From contig NZ_JACOOJ010000002.1 in assembly GCF_014287585.1 (NCBI RefSeq), forward strand, positions 167,120 through 231,119: a stretch of 64,000 bases of DNA, given 5' to 3'. Positions 26,630 through 35,829 of this stretch are shown here, in pieces (positions within the stretch are counted from its first letter, which is position 1; every line of letters begins with the position of its first letter). A program made the position numbers and the translations under genes. The notes under the pieces were generated by a model. The model made no database searches and was not told the DNA's origin. It saw only the letters and a list, made by a program, of their open reading frames with translations. This stretch comes from Parabacteroides hominis (GTDB taxonomy: Bacteria > Bacteroidota > Bacteroidia > Bacteroidales > Tannerellaceae).

Positions 26630-27652
26630 ATGATTGAACGAATTTATATTCTTGAGAGCGTAGACCCGGTTATATTCTACGGAGTAAACAATGTCAACAT
26701 GCAGTTGATTAAGACGTTGTTCCCCAAGTTGCGCATAGTGGCAAGGGGAAATGTGATGAAAGTGATCGGAGATGAAGACGAGTCGGAACTCTTTCTCAAG
26801 AAAATTCGCGAGGTAGAAAAATATTGTGAAGAATTCAACTCGCTGAGCGAAGATGTCATACTGGACATCATCAAAGGCAAAGCCCCGGTGATCACCAAGC
26901 AAGAGAACCTGATCATCCACGGGATGAACGGCAAACCGATCGTCGCCCGCACGGAAAACCAGCAACGCCTTGTCAAAGCATTCGAAGAAAACGACCTCGT
27001 CTTTGCCACAGGCCCCGCCGGGACAGGTAAGACATTCGTCGCCATAGCCCTCGCCGTAAAAGCCCTAAAAAACAAGGAAATCCGCAAGATCATCCTGAGC
27101 CGTCCGGCAGTGGAAGCCGGTGAGAAATTAGGATTCCTCCCCGGCGAGATGAAGGACAAACTCGACCCGTACCTCCAACCCTTGTATGACGCCCTGCAAG
27201 ACATGATCCCAGCAGCCAAGCTGAAGGAATATATGGAGAACAACGTGATCCAGATCGCCCCCCTCGCCTTTATGCGCGGACGGACGCTGAACGATGCGGT
27301 CATCATCCTCGACGAAGCCCAGAACACGACGACGCACCAGATCAAGATGTTCCTCACCCGCCTCGGAATGAATGCCAAGATGATCATCACCGGAGACGTG
27401 ACGCAGATCGACCTGCCGCCGACAGCAACCTCCGGACTCGTACAGGCCATGCAAATCCTGAAAGGCGTAAAAGGAATCGGCAAAGTCGAATTCGAGAAAA
27501 AGGACATCGTCCGCCATAAGCTCGTCCAGCGTATCGTCGAAGCCTACGACAAGTTCGACAGCAAACAAAACCGTAGGGGCGATTCGCGAACCGCCCCCAG
27601 GGAGCAAGAAAAGATAAAGAACAATATTAATAACAGTCAGGACGCCCGATAA
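26630..27652 (+). CDS. phoH: PhoH family ATPase
   Basis: 340 residues. An N-terminal KH-like part is followed by the P-loop GPAGTGKT (128-135), Walker B VIILDEAQN and the superfamily-1-helicase-like motifs ITGDVTQIDLP. PhoH proteins are cytosolic nucleotide-binding proteins linked to RNA metabolism. The frame continues about 30 residues past the conserved core (SKQNRRGDSRTAPREQEK...). That tail is encoded by a GC-rich palindrome (27576-27597) that looks like an inserted REP-type element, so the C-terminus is probably not functional. It heads a run with purC, ubiE and aroE. Confidence 0.9.
   Translation: MIERIYILESVDPVIFYGVNNVNMQLIKTLFPKLRIVARGNVMKVIGDEDESELFLKKIREVEKYCEEFNSLSEDVILDIIKGKAPVITKQENLIIHGMNGKPIVARTENQQRLVKAFEENDLVFATGPAGTGKTFVAIALAVKALKNKEIRKIILSRPAVEAGEKLGFLPGEMKDKLDPYLQPLYDALQDMIPAAKLKEYMENNVIQIAPLAFMRGRTLNDAVIILDEAQNTTTHQIKMFLTRLGMNAKMIITGDVTQIDLPPTATSGLVQAMQILKGVKGIGKVEFEKKDIVRHKLVQRIVEAYDKFDSKQNRRGDSRTAPREQEKIKNNINNSQDAR
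27576..27597. repeat. REP-like palindrome inside the phoH 3' end
   Basis: Arms GGGGCG and CGCCCC surround the perfect palindrome TTCGCGAA (27583-27590). This GC-rich element lies within the last 80 coding bases of phoH and encodes the non-conserved tail. Its form is that of a repetitive extragenic palindrome in a coding position. Confidence 0.55.
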
Positions 27653-27673
27653 GCGCCCCATAAAAACTAAGGT

Positions 27674-28621
27674 ATGAAGAAGGCATTAACAAAAACAGAC
27701 TTCAATTTCCCAGGACAGAAGAGTGTCTATCATGGTAAAGTACGCGACGTGTACAACATCGACGACAACGTATTGGTGATGGTTGCAACAGACCGTATCT
27801 CGGCATTCGACGTAGTCCTGCCGGAAGGCATCCCCTACAAAGGACAGATGCTGAACCAGATCGCCGCTAAATTCTTAGATGCGACAACCGACATTTGCCC
27901 GAATTGGAAACTGGCTACTCCCGATCCGATGGTGACTGTAGGCGTGATGTGCCAAGGATTCCCTGTTGAAATGATCGTACGCGGTTACCTCTGCGGAAGC
28001 GCATGGCGTGCTTATAAGAGCGGCGTACGCGAAATCTGCGGTGTAAAACTGCCGGAAGGCATGCGTGAAAACGAACGTTTCCCCGAACCGATCGTTACCC
28101 CGACGACAAAAGCCGAGATCGGCGAACATGATGCCGACATCTCCAAAGAAGAAATCCTGGCCCAGGGCCTGGCTACTCCCGAAGAATACGAACTGCTGGA
28201 AAAATACACGCTCGCCCTCTTCAAACGCGGCACGGAGATCGCAGCCGAACGCGGCCTGATCCTTGTCGACACGAAATACGAATTCGGCAAACATGGCGGC
28301 AAGATCTACCTGATGGACGAAATCCATACGCCAGACTCTTCCCGCTATTTCTACAGCGAAGGCTACGAAGAACGTTTTGCCAAAGGCGAACCGCAGAAGC
28401 AACTCTCCAAAGAGTTCGTCCGCGAATGGCTGATGGAAAACGGTTTCCAGGGCAAGGCAGGCCAGAAAGTACCCGAAATGACTCCGGCTATCGTGGAAGG
28501 CATCAGCGAACGCTACATCGAACTGTATGAACACATCACAGGCGAGAAGTTCGAAAAAGGCGATACGGACAACCTCCTTTCGCGCATCGAAAAGAACGTA
28601 ACCGAATATCTCAACAAATAA
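27674..28621 (+). CDS. purC: Phosphoribosylaminoimidazole-succinocarboxamide synthase
   Basis: 315 residues. SAICAR synthase joins CAIR and aspartate with ATP in purine synthesis. The motifs YHGKVRDVY (ATP loop), [20 protein letters not shown] and [15 protein letters not shown] are present, as is [11 protein letters not shown] near residue 200. The length fits the longer class of PurC (about 300 residues, against 237 in E. coli). It lies 21 bp after phoH. Confidence 0.96.
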   Translation: MKKALTKTDFNFPGQKSVYHGKVRDVYNIDDNVLVMVATDRISAFDVVLPEGIPYKGQMLNQIAAKFLDATTDICPNWKLATPDPMVTVGVMCQGFPVEMIVRGYLCGSAWRAYKSGVREICGVKLPEGMRENERFPEPIVTPTTKAEIGEHDADISKEEILAQGLATPEEYELLEKYTLALFKRGTEIAAERGLILVDTKYEFGKHGGKIYLMDEIHTPDSSRYFYSEGYEERFAKGEPQKQLSKEFVREWLMENGFQGKAGQKVPEMTPAIVEGISERYIELYEHITGEKFEKGDTDNLLSRIEKNVTEYLNK

Positions 28622-28632
28622 GATAAACGGAT

Positions 28633-29373
28633 ATGGCGAAGTACGGTTCAGAACAGATTCTACCCTACAACAACGAGGAACACAAAGCTACACAAGTCAG
28701 ACGCATGTTTGACTCCATCGCTGGTACATACGATCGGCTGAACCATACGCTCTCGCTGGGTATCGACAAAATATGGCGCAGGAAAGGGATTGCTTTCCTG
28801 CGCCCTTTTTCCCCCGCCTCGATCCTCGATATCGCCACAGGCACGGGAGACCTGGCTATCTCCATGTACCGCCGCCTGAAAGCCGACCGCATCATCGGGG
28901 CCGACATCTCGGAGGGCATGATGGAAGTCGGACGGCAGAAAGTCGCCGAAGCGGGATTGTCGGACCACATCTCGTTCGAATACCAGGACTGCACGGCACT
29001 GACCTATCCGGACAACTCGTTCGATGCCGTCACCGCCGCATTCGGAGTACGCAACTTCGAGAACATTGAGCAAGGGATCGCCGAGATGTACCGGGTGCTG
29101 AAACCGGGCGGCCATCTGATGATCCTGGAACTGTCCTCGCCGGTGCATTTCCCGATGAAGCAGCTCTACAACATCTATTCAAAAGTCGTGATCCCCACCG
29201 TCGGACGCCTGCTTTCAAAAGAGCGTACAGCCTACAGTTACCTGCCGGCCTCCATCCGGGTGGTTCCGCAAGGGAAGGTAATGACCGACCTGCTCAGCCG
29301 CGTTGGTTTCAGCGAAGCCCGTTCGCGCACTTTCACTTTCGGCATTTGTTCGTTATACACGGGCAGTAAATAA
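28633..29373 (+). CDS. ubiE: Demethylmenaquinone methyltransferase
   Basis: A 246-residue class I SAM methyltransferase of the UbiE/MenG family, the last step of menaquinone synthesis. The motifs [18 protein letters not shown] (start), [11 protein letters not shown] (SAM loop), [13 protein letters not shown] and [12 protein letters not shown] are all present. Bacteroidales make menaquinone only, so the demethylmenaquinone reaction is the relevant one. The start is 11 bp after purC. Confidence 0.96.
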   Translation: MAKYGSEQILPYNNEEHKATQVRRMFDSIAGTYDRLNHTLSLGIDKIWRRKGIAFLRPFSPASILDIATGTGDLAISMYRRLKADRIIGADISEGMMEVGRQKVAEAGLSDHISFEYQDCTALTYPDNSFDAVTAAFGVRNFENIEQGIAEMYRVLKPGGHLMILELSSPVHFPMKQLYNIYSKVVIPTVGRLLSKERTAYSYLPASIRVVPQGKVMTDLLSRVGFSEARSRTFTFGICSLYTGSK

Positions 29374-29399
29374 ACATTAATCATCTTAATTTACAGGTC

Positions 29400-30140
29400 A
29401 TGCAAAAATATGGTTTAATAGGATATCCCCTCGGACACTCTTTTTCGAAGAACTACTTTAACCAGAAGTTTGAATCCGAGAAAATCGATGCAACTTATCT
29501 GAACTTCGAGATCCCGAACATCAAAGATCTGAAGACTGTATTGAAGGATAACCCGGAACTCTGCGGTCTGAATGTCACCATCCCCTACAAGGAGCAAGTC
29601 ATTCCCTACTTAGATGATCTGGACGAAGACGCCCGCCTGATCGGAGCCGTCAACGTCATCAAATTCACAAAAGGACTCTTCGGCAAAAAGCTGAAAGGCT
29701 ACAACTCCGACATCATCGGTTTCAAGCGCTCCATCGAGCCACTCCTGAACGAGACGCATCGCAAAGCCTTGATCTTAGGGACAGGCGGCGCATCGAAAGC
29801 AGTCTTCCAGGGATTGAAGCAATTGGGCGTCGGCGCAACATTGGTTTCCCGTAAACCGAAAGAATTCTGCATCACCTACGAAGAGATCACTCCGAAGACG
29901 ATGGAACAGTACACCGTCATCGTCAATACGACTCCGTTAGGCATGTTCCCGAATATCAACGCCTGCCCGGATATCCCCTACGACCTGCTCACTCCGAACC
30001 ATCTGCTGTACGACCTCTTGTACAACCCGGATGAAACCCTTTTCATGAAGAAAGGCAAAGAACACGGCGCCGTCGTCAAGAACGGATTGGAAATGCTGCT
30101 GTTGCAAGCGTTTGCAGCTTGGGAGATCTGGCAGAAATAA
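29400..30140 (+). CDS. aroE: Shikimate dehydrogenase
   Basis: 246 residues. It reduces 3-dehydroshikimate to shikimate with NADPH. GYPLGHSFSKNYFN binds shikimate, the catalytic Lys is in NVTIPYKE (about residue 61), and GAVNVIK and LGTGGASKAV (NADP loop) follow. NTTPLGMFPN and KNGLEMLLLQAF close the protein. It is last in the phoH-purC-ubiE-aroE run, 26 bp after ubiE. The length is slightly under the usual 270. Confidence 0.95.
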   Translation: MQKYGLIGYPLGHSFSKNYFNQKFESEKIDATYLNFEIPNIKDLKTVLKDNPELCGLNVTIPYKEQVIPYLDDLDEDARLIGAVNVIKFTKGLFGKKLKGYNSDIIGFKRSIEPLLNETHRKALILGTGGASKAVFQGLKQLGVGATLVSRKPKEFCITYEEITPKTMEQYTVIVNTTPLGMFPNINACPDIPYDLLTPNHLLYDLLYNPDETLFMKKGKEHGAVVKNGLEMLLLQAFAAWEIWQK

Positions 30141-30147
30141 AAGAAAA

Positions 30148-30167
30148 GGGGGCTATCGGAAGCCCCC
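30148..30167. terminator. GC-rich hairpin after aroE
   Basis: Arms GGGGGCT and AGCCCCC around ATCGGA, 8 bp past the aroE stop. There is no T run on the plus side. The T run is on the opposite strand, so it would be a textbook intrinsic terminator only for minus-strand transcription. It may still act for aroE with poor U-tract support. Confidence 0.5.
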
Positions 30168-30342
30168 ACCGCTGTAAACGGATTAAAGAAATTCCCGGTT
30201 CGAAAGCAAAAGCAATTTTGCCCTCATACAAAAAGGCTCCTAAGCATATAAAGAATCCAAATACTGAAATTGTCACAAGATACGATTTACAGCCATAAAA
30301 TAGAAACAAAGGATTCATATTTGTCAATAATCAAATGAATGC

Positions 30343-30376
30343 TATCTTTGTAAAGCCGGTACATAAACGTACCGGC
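30343..30376 (+). promoter_or_regulatory. Promoter and 5'-leader hairpin of the AAA/PD-(D/E)XK gene
   Basis: The -7 element TATCTTTG is at 30343-30350. A perfect 8-bp hairpin GCCGGTAC-ATAAAC-GTACCGGC (30355-30376) follows at once. Transcription should begin near the hairpin, so it would sit at the very 5' end of the mRNA, ending nine bases before the ATG at 30386, where a ribosome lands. This could control translation or stabilise the transcript. Confidence 0.55.
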
Positions 30377-30385
30377 AACCTGCTT

Positions 30386-31948
30386 ATGGACACAGCGATC
30401 AGAAAGATGCCTATCGGCATACAGAGTTTTGAAGATATACGGAGGGATAATTATGTGTATGTAGACAAAACGGAGATTGTCTACCGCCTCGCCACGATGG
30501 GAAAACCCTACTTCCTGAGCCGCCCGCGCCGCTTTGGGAAGAGCTTGCTTATCTCTACCCTCGAAGCCTACTTCCTCGGCAAAAAGGATCTCTTCAAAGG
30601 GCTGGCTATCGAGAAGCTCGAACAGGACTGGGTGACTTATCCGGTGCTGCATCTCGATCTGAATGCGGAGAAATACGATTCGCCCGAAGCGCTGAACAAG
30701 ATGCTGGAGCTTCATCTTAACCGTTGGGAAGATACTTACGGAAAAAGGGAAGGAGAGGCAACTCTTTCCGGACGTTTCGCCAACATCATCCGCCAAGCCA
30801 ACCAGCAGACAGGCCGCCAGGTCGTCGTCCTGATCGACGAATATGACAAGCCGCTCTTACAGGCTCTCGGCAAGGAGGAATTGCTCGACGCATACCGATC
30901 GACACTGAAAGCGTTCTACGGCGTACTGAAAAGCGCCGACCCGTTCCTGAAATTCGTGTTCCTTACCGGCGTGACGAAATTTGCACAAGTGAGCGTGTTC
31001 AGCGACCTCAACCAGTTGATGGATATAAGTATGCATCCTGACTATATAACAGCTTGCGGAATTACAGGTGAAGAACTGGCCGCTAACTTTCATCCGGAGC
31101 TGGAACGCATCGCTAAAGAAAACCATCTGACGGAAAAAGAGATCGTAGAACTGATGAAAAGGAAATATGATGGTTATCATTTTAATGAGCAATCGGTCGG
31201 GATATTCAATCCGTTTAGCGTCCTGAATGCATTCAATAGCCGGAGGCTCGACTACTTCTGGTTCCAGACAGGCACGCCCACCTTCCTCGTCGAACTGCTC
31301 AAAAAGAGCGAATACGACCTGCGTAAAGTGATCGACGGACTGGAAACACAGGCATCGGCCTTCACAGAATATCGTGCAGATGCCAACAACCCCATACCGC
31401 TTATTTACCAGAGCGGCTACCTCACGATAAAGGAGTACGACCGTGAATTTCAACTCTACAAGTTAGAGTTTCCCAACGAGGAGGTACGCTACGGCTTCCT
31501 CAGTTTCATCGCGCCTTTCTATACTTCCATAACGGACGACGACAAGGGTTTCTATATCGGCAAGTTCGTGCAGGAGCTTCGTGCCGGCAACGTAGATGCT
31601 TTCCTCACCCGCCTGCGTGCCTTCTTCGCCGACTTTCCTTACGAACTGAATGCCCGCACCGAACGGCATTACCAGGTCGTATTCTATCTCGTGTTCAAGC
31701 TGATGGGACAGTTCTGCGATGCCGAAGTACGCAGTGCCCGCGGACGGGCCGATGCTGTAGTCAAAACAAAAGACTACATCTATGTATTCGAGTTCAAGCT
31801 CGACGGCTCCGCGTCAGAAGCATTGGAACAAATCGAGCATAAAGGATACCTGATCCCCTACACGGCCGACGGACGGCAATTAGTGAAAGTCGGTGTCTCC
31901 TTCGATGCTGAAGAACGAAATATCGGGGAATGGGAAATCCGGTATTAA
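30386..31948 (+). CDS. AAA-ATPase-like / PD-(D/E)XK nuclease domain protein
   Basis: 520 residues from the ATG at 30386; a longer frame from 30335 would start upstream of the promoter and is rejected. The N-terminal AAA-ATPase-like domain (PF09820 type) has the atypical P-loop SRPRRFGKSLLIST (about 45-58) and Walker B VVVLIDEYDKP. The C-terminal PDDEXK_9-type nuclease has Asp in GRADAVVK and ExK in YVFEFKLDG (about residue 465). These genes are common, often multi-copy and of unknown role in Bacteroides, Parabacteroides and Porphyromonas. The gene stands alone and is followed, 33 bp after its stop, by copy 2 of the hairpin repeat. Confidence 0.88.
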   Translation: MDTAIRKMPIGIQSFEDIRRDNYVYVDKTEIVYRLATMGKPYFLSRPRRFGKSLLISTLEAYFLGKKDLFKGLAIEKLEQDWVTYPVLHLDLNAEKYDSPEALNKMLELHLNRWEDTYGKREGEATLSGRFANIIRQANQQTGRQVVVLIDEYDKPLLQALGKEELLDAYRSTLKAFYGVLKSADPFLKFVFLTGVTKFAQVSVFSDLNQLMDISMHPDYITACGITGEELAANFHPELERIAKENHLTEKEIVELMKRKYDGYHFNEQSVGIFNPFSVLNAFNSRRLDYFWFQTGTPTFLVELLKKSEYDLRKVIDGLETQASAFTEYRADANNPIPLIYQSGYLTIKEYDREFQLYKLEFPNEEVRYGFLSFIAPFYTSITDDDKGFYIGKFVQELRAGNVDAFLTRLRAFFADFPYELNARTERHYQVVFYLVFKLMGQFCDAEVRSARGRADAVVKTKDYIYVFEFKLDGSASEALEQIEHKGYLIPYTADGRQLVKVGVSFDAEERNIGEWEIRY

Positions 31949-31981
31949 TCCAAATCCGGTACATTAATAGATAATAATTTA

Positions 31982-32700
31982 GAAAAACTGATCCTATATT
32001 TTAGGCACGGATTTCACGGATTACACGGCAAGAAGTTTTTTCAAAACATATTTACGTGAAATCCGTAATCCGTGCCTAAAATTGGTTCAAATCTGCCAAA
32101 AGATGAGTCTGATAGACGCAAATATAATTTTGACGCGGATGACTCGAATAACGCGGATAAGAAAATATGTATCAGGTGTTTAATCTGCGTTATTCGCGCA
32201 ATCCGCGTCAAGAAATCCTGTTTATTTATTTTAATCTGCGTCTATCAGACTCAAACCTCGTATATGAAGTTGTTCCTATAGATGCCTGTCGCTTCCCGAA
32301 AAGACAGGCATCGGCTGCCGAATGGATGCCTACCTTTTTCCTGCTACCCTATAGGCTTTTCACGGACAGGCTAAAGGCTGTATTTTTTAGCCTATAAGCT
32401 ATATTTTATGGGACAGGAACCAATCCAAGCCCTTATATGACAAAACTGAAAACAGGGTTCACGGCGGTAAAAGACTAATGGACAGCGATTTGTTGTGAAG
32501 GCTGTGAAGGCTGTGAAACCTGTTTACGATCAGCCAATCCTATCGGTCGATCCCGCCTCTTTTTATCTTGCATTCACAGGGTTCACAGCAACATGCTGAT
32601 CTATAGAGTTTCCCGGACAGTGTGAACCCTAATTAAATAAAACAACCAAGGGGTATTTAGAGGATAATCTAAGAAGATTTGAACCTGTAAATGATGATTT
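31982..32700 (+). repeat. Large hairpin-chain repeat, copy 2
   Basis: Reverse-complement match to 7341-8062 over nearly the full length. It starts 33 bp after the AAA/PD-(D/E)XK stop and ends shortly before the phosphopantetheinyl transferase gene. The order of hairpins relative to the preceding gene is the same as in copy 1. Two hairpins are worn compared with copy 1: one arm of the first hairpin has lost part of its 30-bp match, and the GACGCGGAT arms carry changes. A GAAGGCTGTG tandem duplication is also present near 32500. No coding frame is supported. Confidence 0.92.
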
Positions 32701-32734
32701 ATGTTTCAAATCTGCCAATAATCGAACTAAAAAC

Positions 32735-33355
32735 TCATACACTCCAAGTCAATACGAAAGCGGGGGTAACGAGGTAGTTCAACCGATAAACCGAGCCTTG
32801 CTCCGTGCGGGTTTCATGGGCGGTACAACTTCCTTCTTCCGCATACCGGAACGGACGGACATGCAGATGTTTCCGGAAATCGACCTCTTCCTGTCCGATC
32901 ATCTTGAACAGCGTTTCTTTTGCACACCAATGAAGTAGCAGATGTTCCGTTTCGTGCTCCTTGTCGATGCCGGCTTCCTCTTCCGGAGCCATAAAGCGGC
33001 TGCGAATCTTTAGTACCCGTTCGGAATGATATTCGATGTCGATGCCGGCAGCAGGATGGTTCTGCAGCAGGACGGCAGCATACCCTTTCGTATGCGAAAT
33101 ACTGATGCGTAAAGGCGAATCCGGCAGATAAGGCGCACCATTCAGATGATAGGCGATGCGAAGGGGGCTACCCAAAAGCTCCTGCAGAAGCACGCGGCTG
33201 GCAAGCCATTCCTGGCGGCGGTGTTCCGTGCGGATGCCGTCGAGCTCTGGAAGGTATTCTTCGGCATTCTTCAGAAGGGCAAAGAGAGTCTCAGAGGATT
33301 CTTCGATCTTCCAGACTCCCCAAAGCGGAGCGATATGTTGAAGGAAAAGAGGCAT
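32735..33355 (-). CDS. 4'-phosphopantetheinyl transferase superfamily protein
   Basis: 206 residues. It moves the phosphopantetheine arm of CoA onto a carrier-protein serine. The Sfp-type motifs RISISHTKGYAAV, GIDIEYH (Mg-binding Asp and Glu) and WCAKETLFK are all present. In Bacteroidales this single Sfp-like enzyme usually adds to AcpS. Its start ATG overlaps the gldD stop (TAATG), so the two are translationally coupled. The 3' end lies 34 bp from the hairpin repeat. Confidence 0.9.
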   Translation of the reverse strand: MPLFLQHIAPLWGVWKIEESSETLFALLKNAEEYLPELDGIRTEHRRQEWLASRVLLQELLGSPLRIAYHLNGAPYLPDSPLRISISHTKGYAAVLLQNHPAAGIDIEYHSERVLKIRSRFMAPEEEAGIDKEHETEHLLLHWCAKETLFKMIGQEEVDFRKHLHVRPFRYAEEGSCTAHETRTEQGSVYRLNYLVTPAFVLTWSV

Positions 33356-33933
33356 TATTTCTTCCAGTTAAAAGATTGGATCAATTCAATGACATCCTGT
33401 TTCAGATAGTCGGTGACGGGAGCCAGCGAATCGGCATTCGGAATACAGTCGTAATACAAAGCACCTCGGAAAAAGCGTGAGACGCTGTCGGTCAGCATAA
33501 ACTGCAGCGGCGAAGCGGATTCGCCGTCCAGCATGAAAAGCGATCCGTACACCGAAGCCTCCGGATTCGTGTACGCTTGTTCCCTGATCCGGTCCGGATA
33601 TTTCGCCTGCCGGACAACCAACGCGCGGCATTCCTCCTCCGCCCTGCCCAGCGTGGCCGGAGTGACAGGGAAGTAGCTGCAATAGAGCTTCACATTCAAC
33701 TGCGGATAAGAGAGGTTGATCCATCCCGCCGGATTCCCGACCGGAGGCAGTTCCACCTCCGCCCATTTGGAAAGCCGGAAAGTATAAGGCAAATCCTCCA
33801 CCGGAAGCATCTGATAGGAAGGGGCTGGCGGCTCGATACGGAAATAGCCGCGTGGCTTCGGCGTATATTCCGTACAGGAAACACCCAGAACCAACAACAA
33901 AATCCATACTATACCGGCTGATATACGCATCAT
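33355..33933 (-). CDS. gldD: Gliding motility lipoprotein GldD
   Basis: 192 residues with the lipobox LVLGVSC (cysteine 20) and the family signature CTEYTPKPRGYFRIEPP. The body is a small beta-rich fold ending LIQSFNWKK. GldD is needed for gliding and type IX secretion in Flavobacterium, but is conserved in non-motile Bacteroidales, where its job is unclear. It overlaps gldE by 4 bp (ATGA) and the next gene by 1 bp. Confidence 0.92.
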   Translation of the reverse strand: MMRISAGIVWILLLVLGVSCTEYTPKPRGYFRIEPPAPSYQMLPVEDLPYTFRLSKWAEVELPPVGNPAGWINLSYPQLNVKLYCSYFPVTPATLGRAEEECRALVVRQAKYPDRIREQAYTNPEASVYGSLFMLDGESASPLQFMLTDSVSRFFRGALYYDCIPNADSLAPVTDYLKQDVIELIQSFNWKK

Positions 33934-35270
33934 TCCCCTTGCTTATCCTTTTCCTGGTCTGAAATGCGGTTGAACTTGACTTTCAGGATACGGCGGTTAT
34001 CGATCTCCAGGACCTGAAAACGATAGTCGTCATGCTCGATGATCTCGCGGCGGCGCGGGAAGTCCCCTTTGATCTCCAAGAGAAGGCCGGCAAGGGTTTC
34101 AACTTCCTCCGTCAGTTTGCCGAACCCGGCAGGATCGGCTCCGATCACACGGAAGAAGTCGGTCAACAATATCTTAGCTTCAAAAATAAGGCTACCGTCC
34201 GCCAAGCGGATGAACAGCTTTTCATCTTCGTCGTATTCATCGGAAATCTCGCCGACAATCTCTTCCAGGATATCCTCCATCGTCACGATACCGGAAGTGC
34301 CGCCGAACTCGTCCACCACAATCGCCATGTGGATCTTGCTGGTGCGGAACTCTTCCAGGAGATCGTCGATCTTCTTCGTCTCAGGCACAAAGTAGGCCGG
34401 ACGGATCAAGCTCTGCCAACGGAACGTGTCGGGCTTCTCCACATACGGCAAAAGGTCTTTGATATACAAGATCCCCTTGATATTATCCTCCGAATCGGCA
34501 TAGACCGGAATACGGGAATAGCCGGATTGGATGATGAAATCGACCACGGTGCGGAAACTCGTCTTAATGTCGATATCTTCCATATCCAGACGAGGCGTCA
34601 TGATCTCGTCGGCGGTCTTGTTGTAGAACTTGATGATCTCCGAAAGCATTTCCTTCTCTTCCGGCATTTCGGTGGATGTGAGTTCCAATGCTTTGGAGAG
34701 TTCGTCGACCGAAAGATCGTACTTCTTCTTGACCAACGCCTTGTTGATGACGCTGGTCGACGTGACCAATATCTTCGAAAGCGGTCGGCAGATACGCTCC
34801 ACGACATTCAGTACGGGAGCCGAACTGCGCACGAACCGCAGTGAGTTTTTCTGTGCGTAAATCTTAGGCATGATCTCGCCGAACAACAAAAGGAGGAAAG
34901 TCAGGACGATCGTCTCCAGGATAAAGCCCAACATCGGGGCGGAGGAGAAATTGACGATCGCGTTGATACCGTAGGTACAAAGCATAACGACAGCCACATT
35001 CACAAAGTTGTTGGCTATCAGGATAGCGGCGAGCAGGTACTCTGAACGGTCCAGCAAACGCTGGATTAAGGGGTCGGAAGGCGCATTCTCTTCCCGGATG
35101 TCGTTGATATCACCCGGGGTTAACGAGAAAAAGGCCACTTCGGAAGCCGACACGAAGCCAGAAACTAACAGCAGAAGAATTGCAAGGCTTAACGCTATTA
35201 CAGAGCCTGCTGTGAGCGCCTGTATAGTAACCTGATCGAATAAGCCCGATAAATAATAGTCTGAGTCCAA
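33930..35270 (-). CDS. gldE: Gliding motility-associated protein GldE (CNNM/CBS transporter-like)
   Basis: 446 residues. A CNNM/DUF21 membrane domain (about 1-190, with VSGFVSASEVAFFSL), a CBS pair (about 215-335) and a CorC/HlyC C-terminal domain follow in order. It is the haemolysin C / magnesium-efflux type of protein, called GldE when beside gldD. The order mutY-ssb-gldE-gldD is the conserved Bacteroidota arrangement. It sits in the inner membrane. Confidence 0.92.
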   Translation of the reverse strand: MDSDYYLSGLFDQVTIQALTAGSVIALSLAILLLLVSGFVSASEVAFFSLTPGDINDIREENAPSDPLIQRLLDRSEYLLAAILIANNFVNVAVVMLCTYGINAIVNFSSAPMLGFILETIVLTFLLLLFGEIMPKIYAQKNSLRFVRSSAPVLNVVERICRPLSKILVTSTSVINKALVKKKYDLSVDELSKALELTSTEMPEEKEMLSEIIKFYNKTADEIMTPRLDMEDIDIKTSFRTVVDFIIQSGYSRIPVYADSEDNIKGILYIKDLLPYVEKPDTFRWQSLIRPAYFVPETKKIDDLLEEFRTSKIHMAIVVDEFGGTSGIVTMEDILEEIVGEISDEYDEDEKLFIRLADGSLIFEAKILLTDFFRVIGADPAGFGKLTEEVETLAGLLLEIKGDFPRRREIIEHDDYRFQVLEIDNRRILKVKFNRISDQEKDKQGE

Positions 35271-35295
35271 GGGGAACAGTATTTGTTAAACAATA

Positions 35296-35787
35296 TCAGA
35301 ACGGAAGATCGTCCGCACTGTTGGAATCTAAAGATGTGTCCGGTTGTCCGGATGCGGGTTGCTGGAAACCGGTGGCCGGTTGCTGATATCCGCCAGCCGG
35401 CTGTGACTGACCTCCTGCCATACCTGTTCCGGCTGTATTATCACGATTGCCCGAACCTGTACTGTAAAACTCGACACGGTCGGCATGGATTTCCGTCACA
35501 TATCGTTTCACGCCTGACTGGTCGTCATAGCTACGCGTGCGTATCTTGCCTTCCACATAGAGTCCGGACCCTTTCTTCACCCATTTTTCCACAAAGGAGA
35601 CCAGATCACGGCGAACGACCACATTGTGCCATTCCGTACGTTCCGGGACAACCGTACCATTGGCTAACGTATAACCTCTCTCTGAAGTAGCAAGCGGGAA
35701 GTTGGCGACAGCAGCGCCACTATCGAAGTAACGTACTTCCGGATCACGTCCGACGTTACCGATCAATATAACTTTATTCAATGACAT
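35296..35787 (-). CDS. ssb: Single-stranded DNA-binding protein
   Basis: 163 residues. The OB-fold core (MSLNKVILIGNVGRDPEVRYF, then WHNVVVRRDL) covers about 1-105. A Gly/Gln-rich linker and the acidic tip DDLPF follow, which recruits repair proteins. It is encoded between mutY and gldE and coats single strands in replication and repair. Confidence 0.96.
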   Translation of the reverse strand: MSLNKVILIGNVGRDPEVRYFDSGAAVANFPLATSERGYTLANGTVVPERTEWHNVVVRRDLVSFVEKWVKKGSGLYVEGKIRTRSYDDQSGVKRYVTEIHADRVEFYSTGSGNRDNTAGTGMAGGQSQPAGGYQQPATGFQQPASGQPDTSLDSNSADDLPF

Positions 35788-35829
35788 AGCTCTATTCTTT
35801 TATTAGTCTACAAAGAAACATAAATTCAA

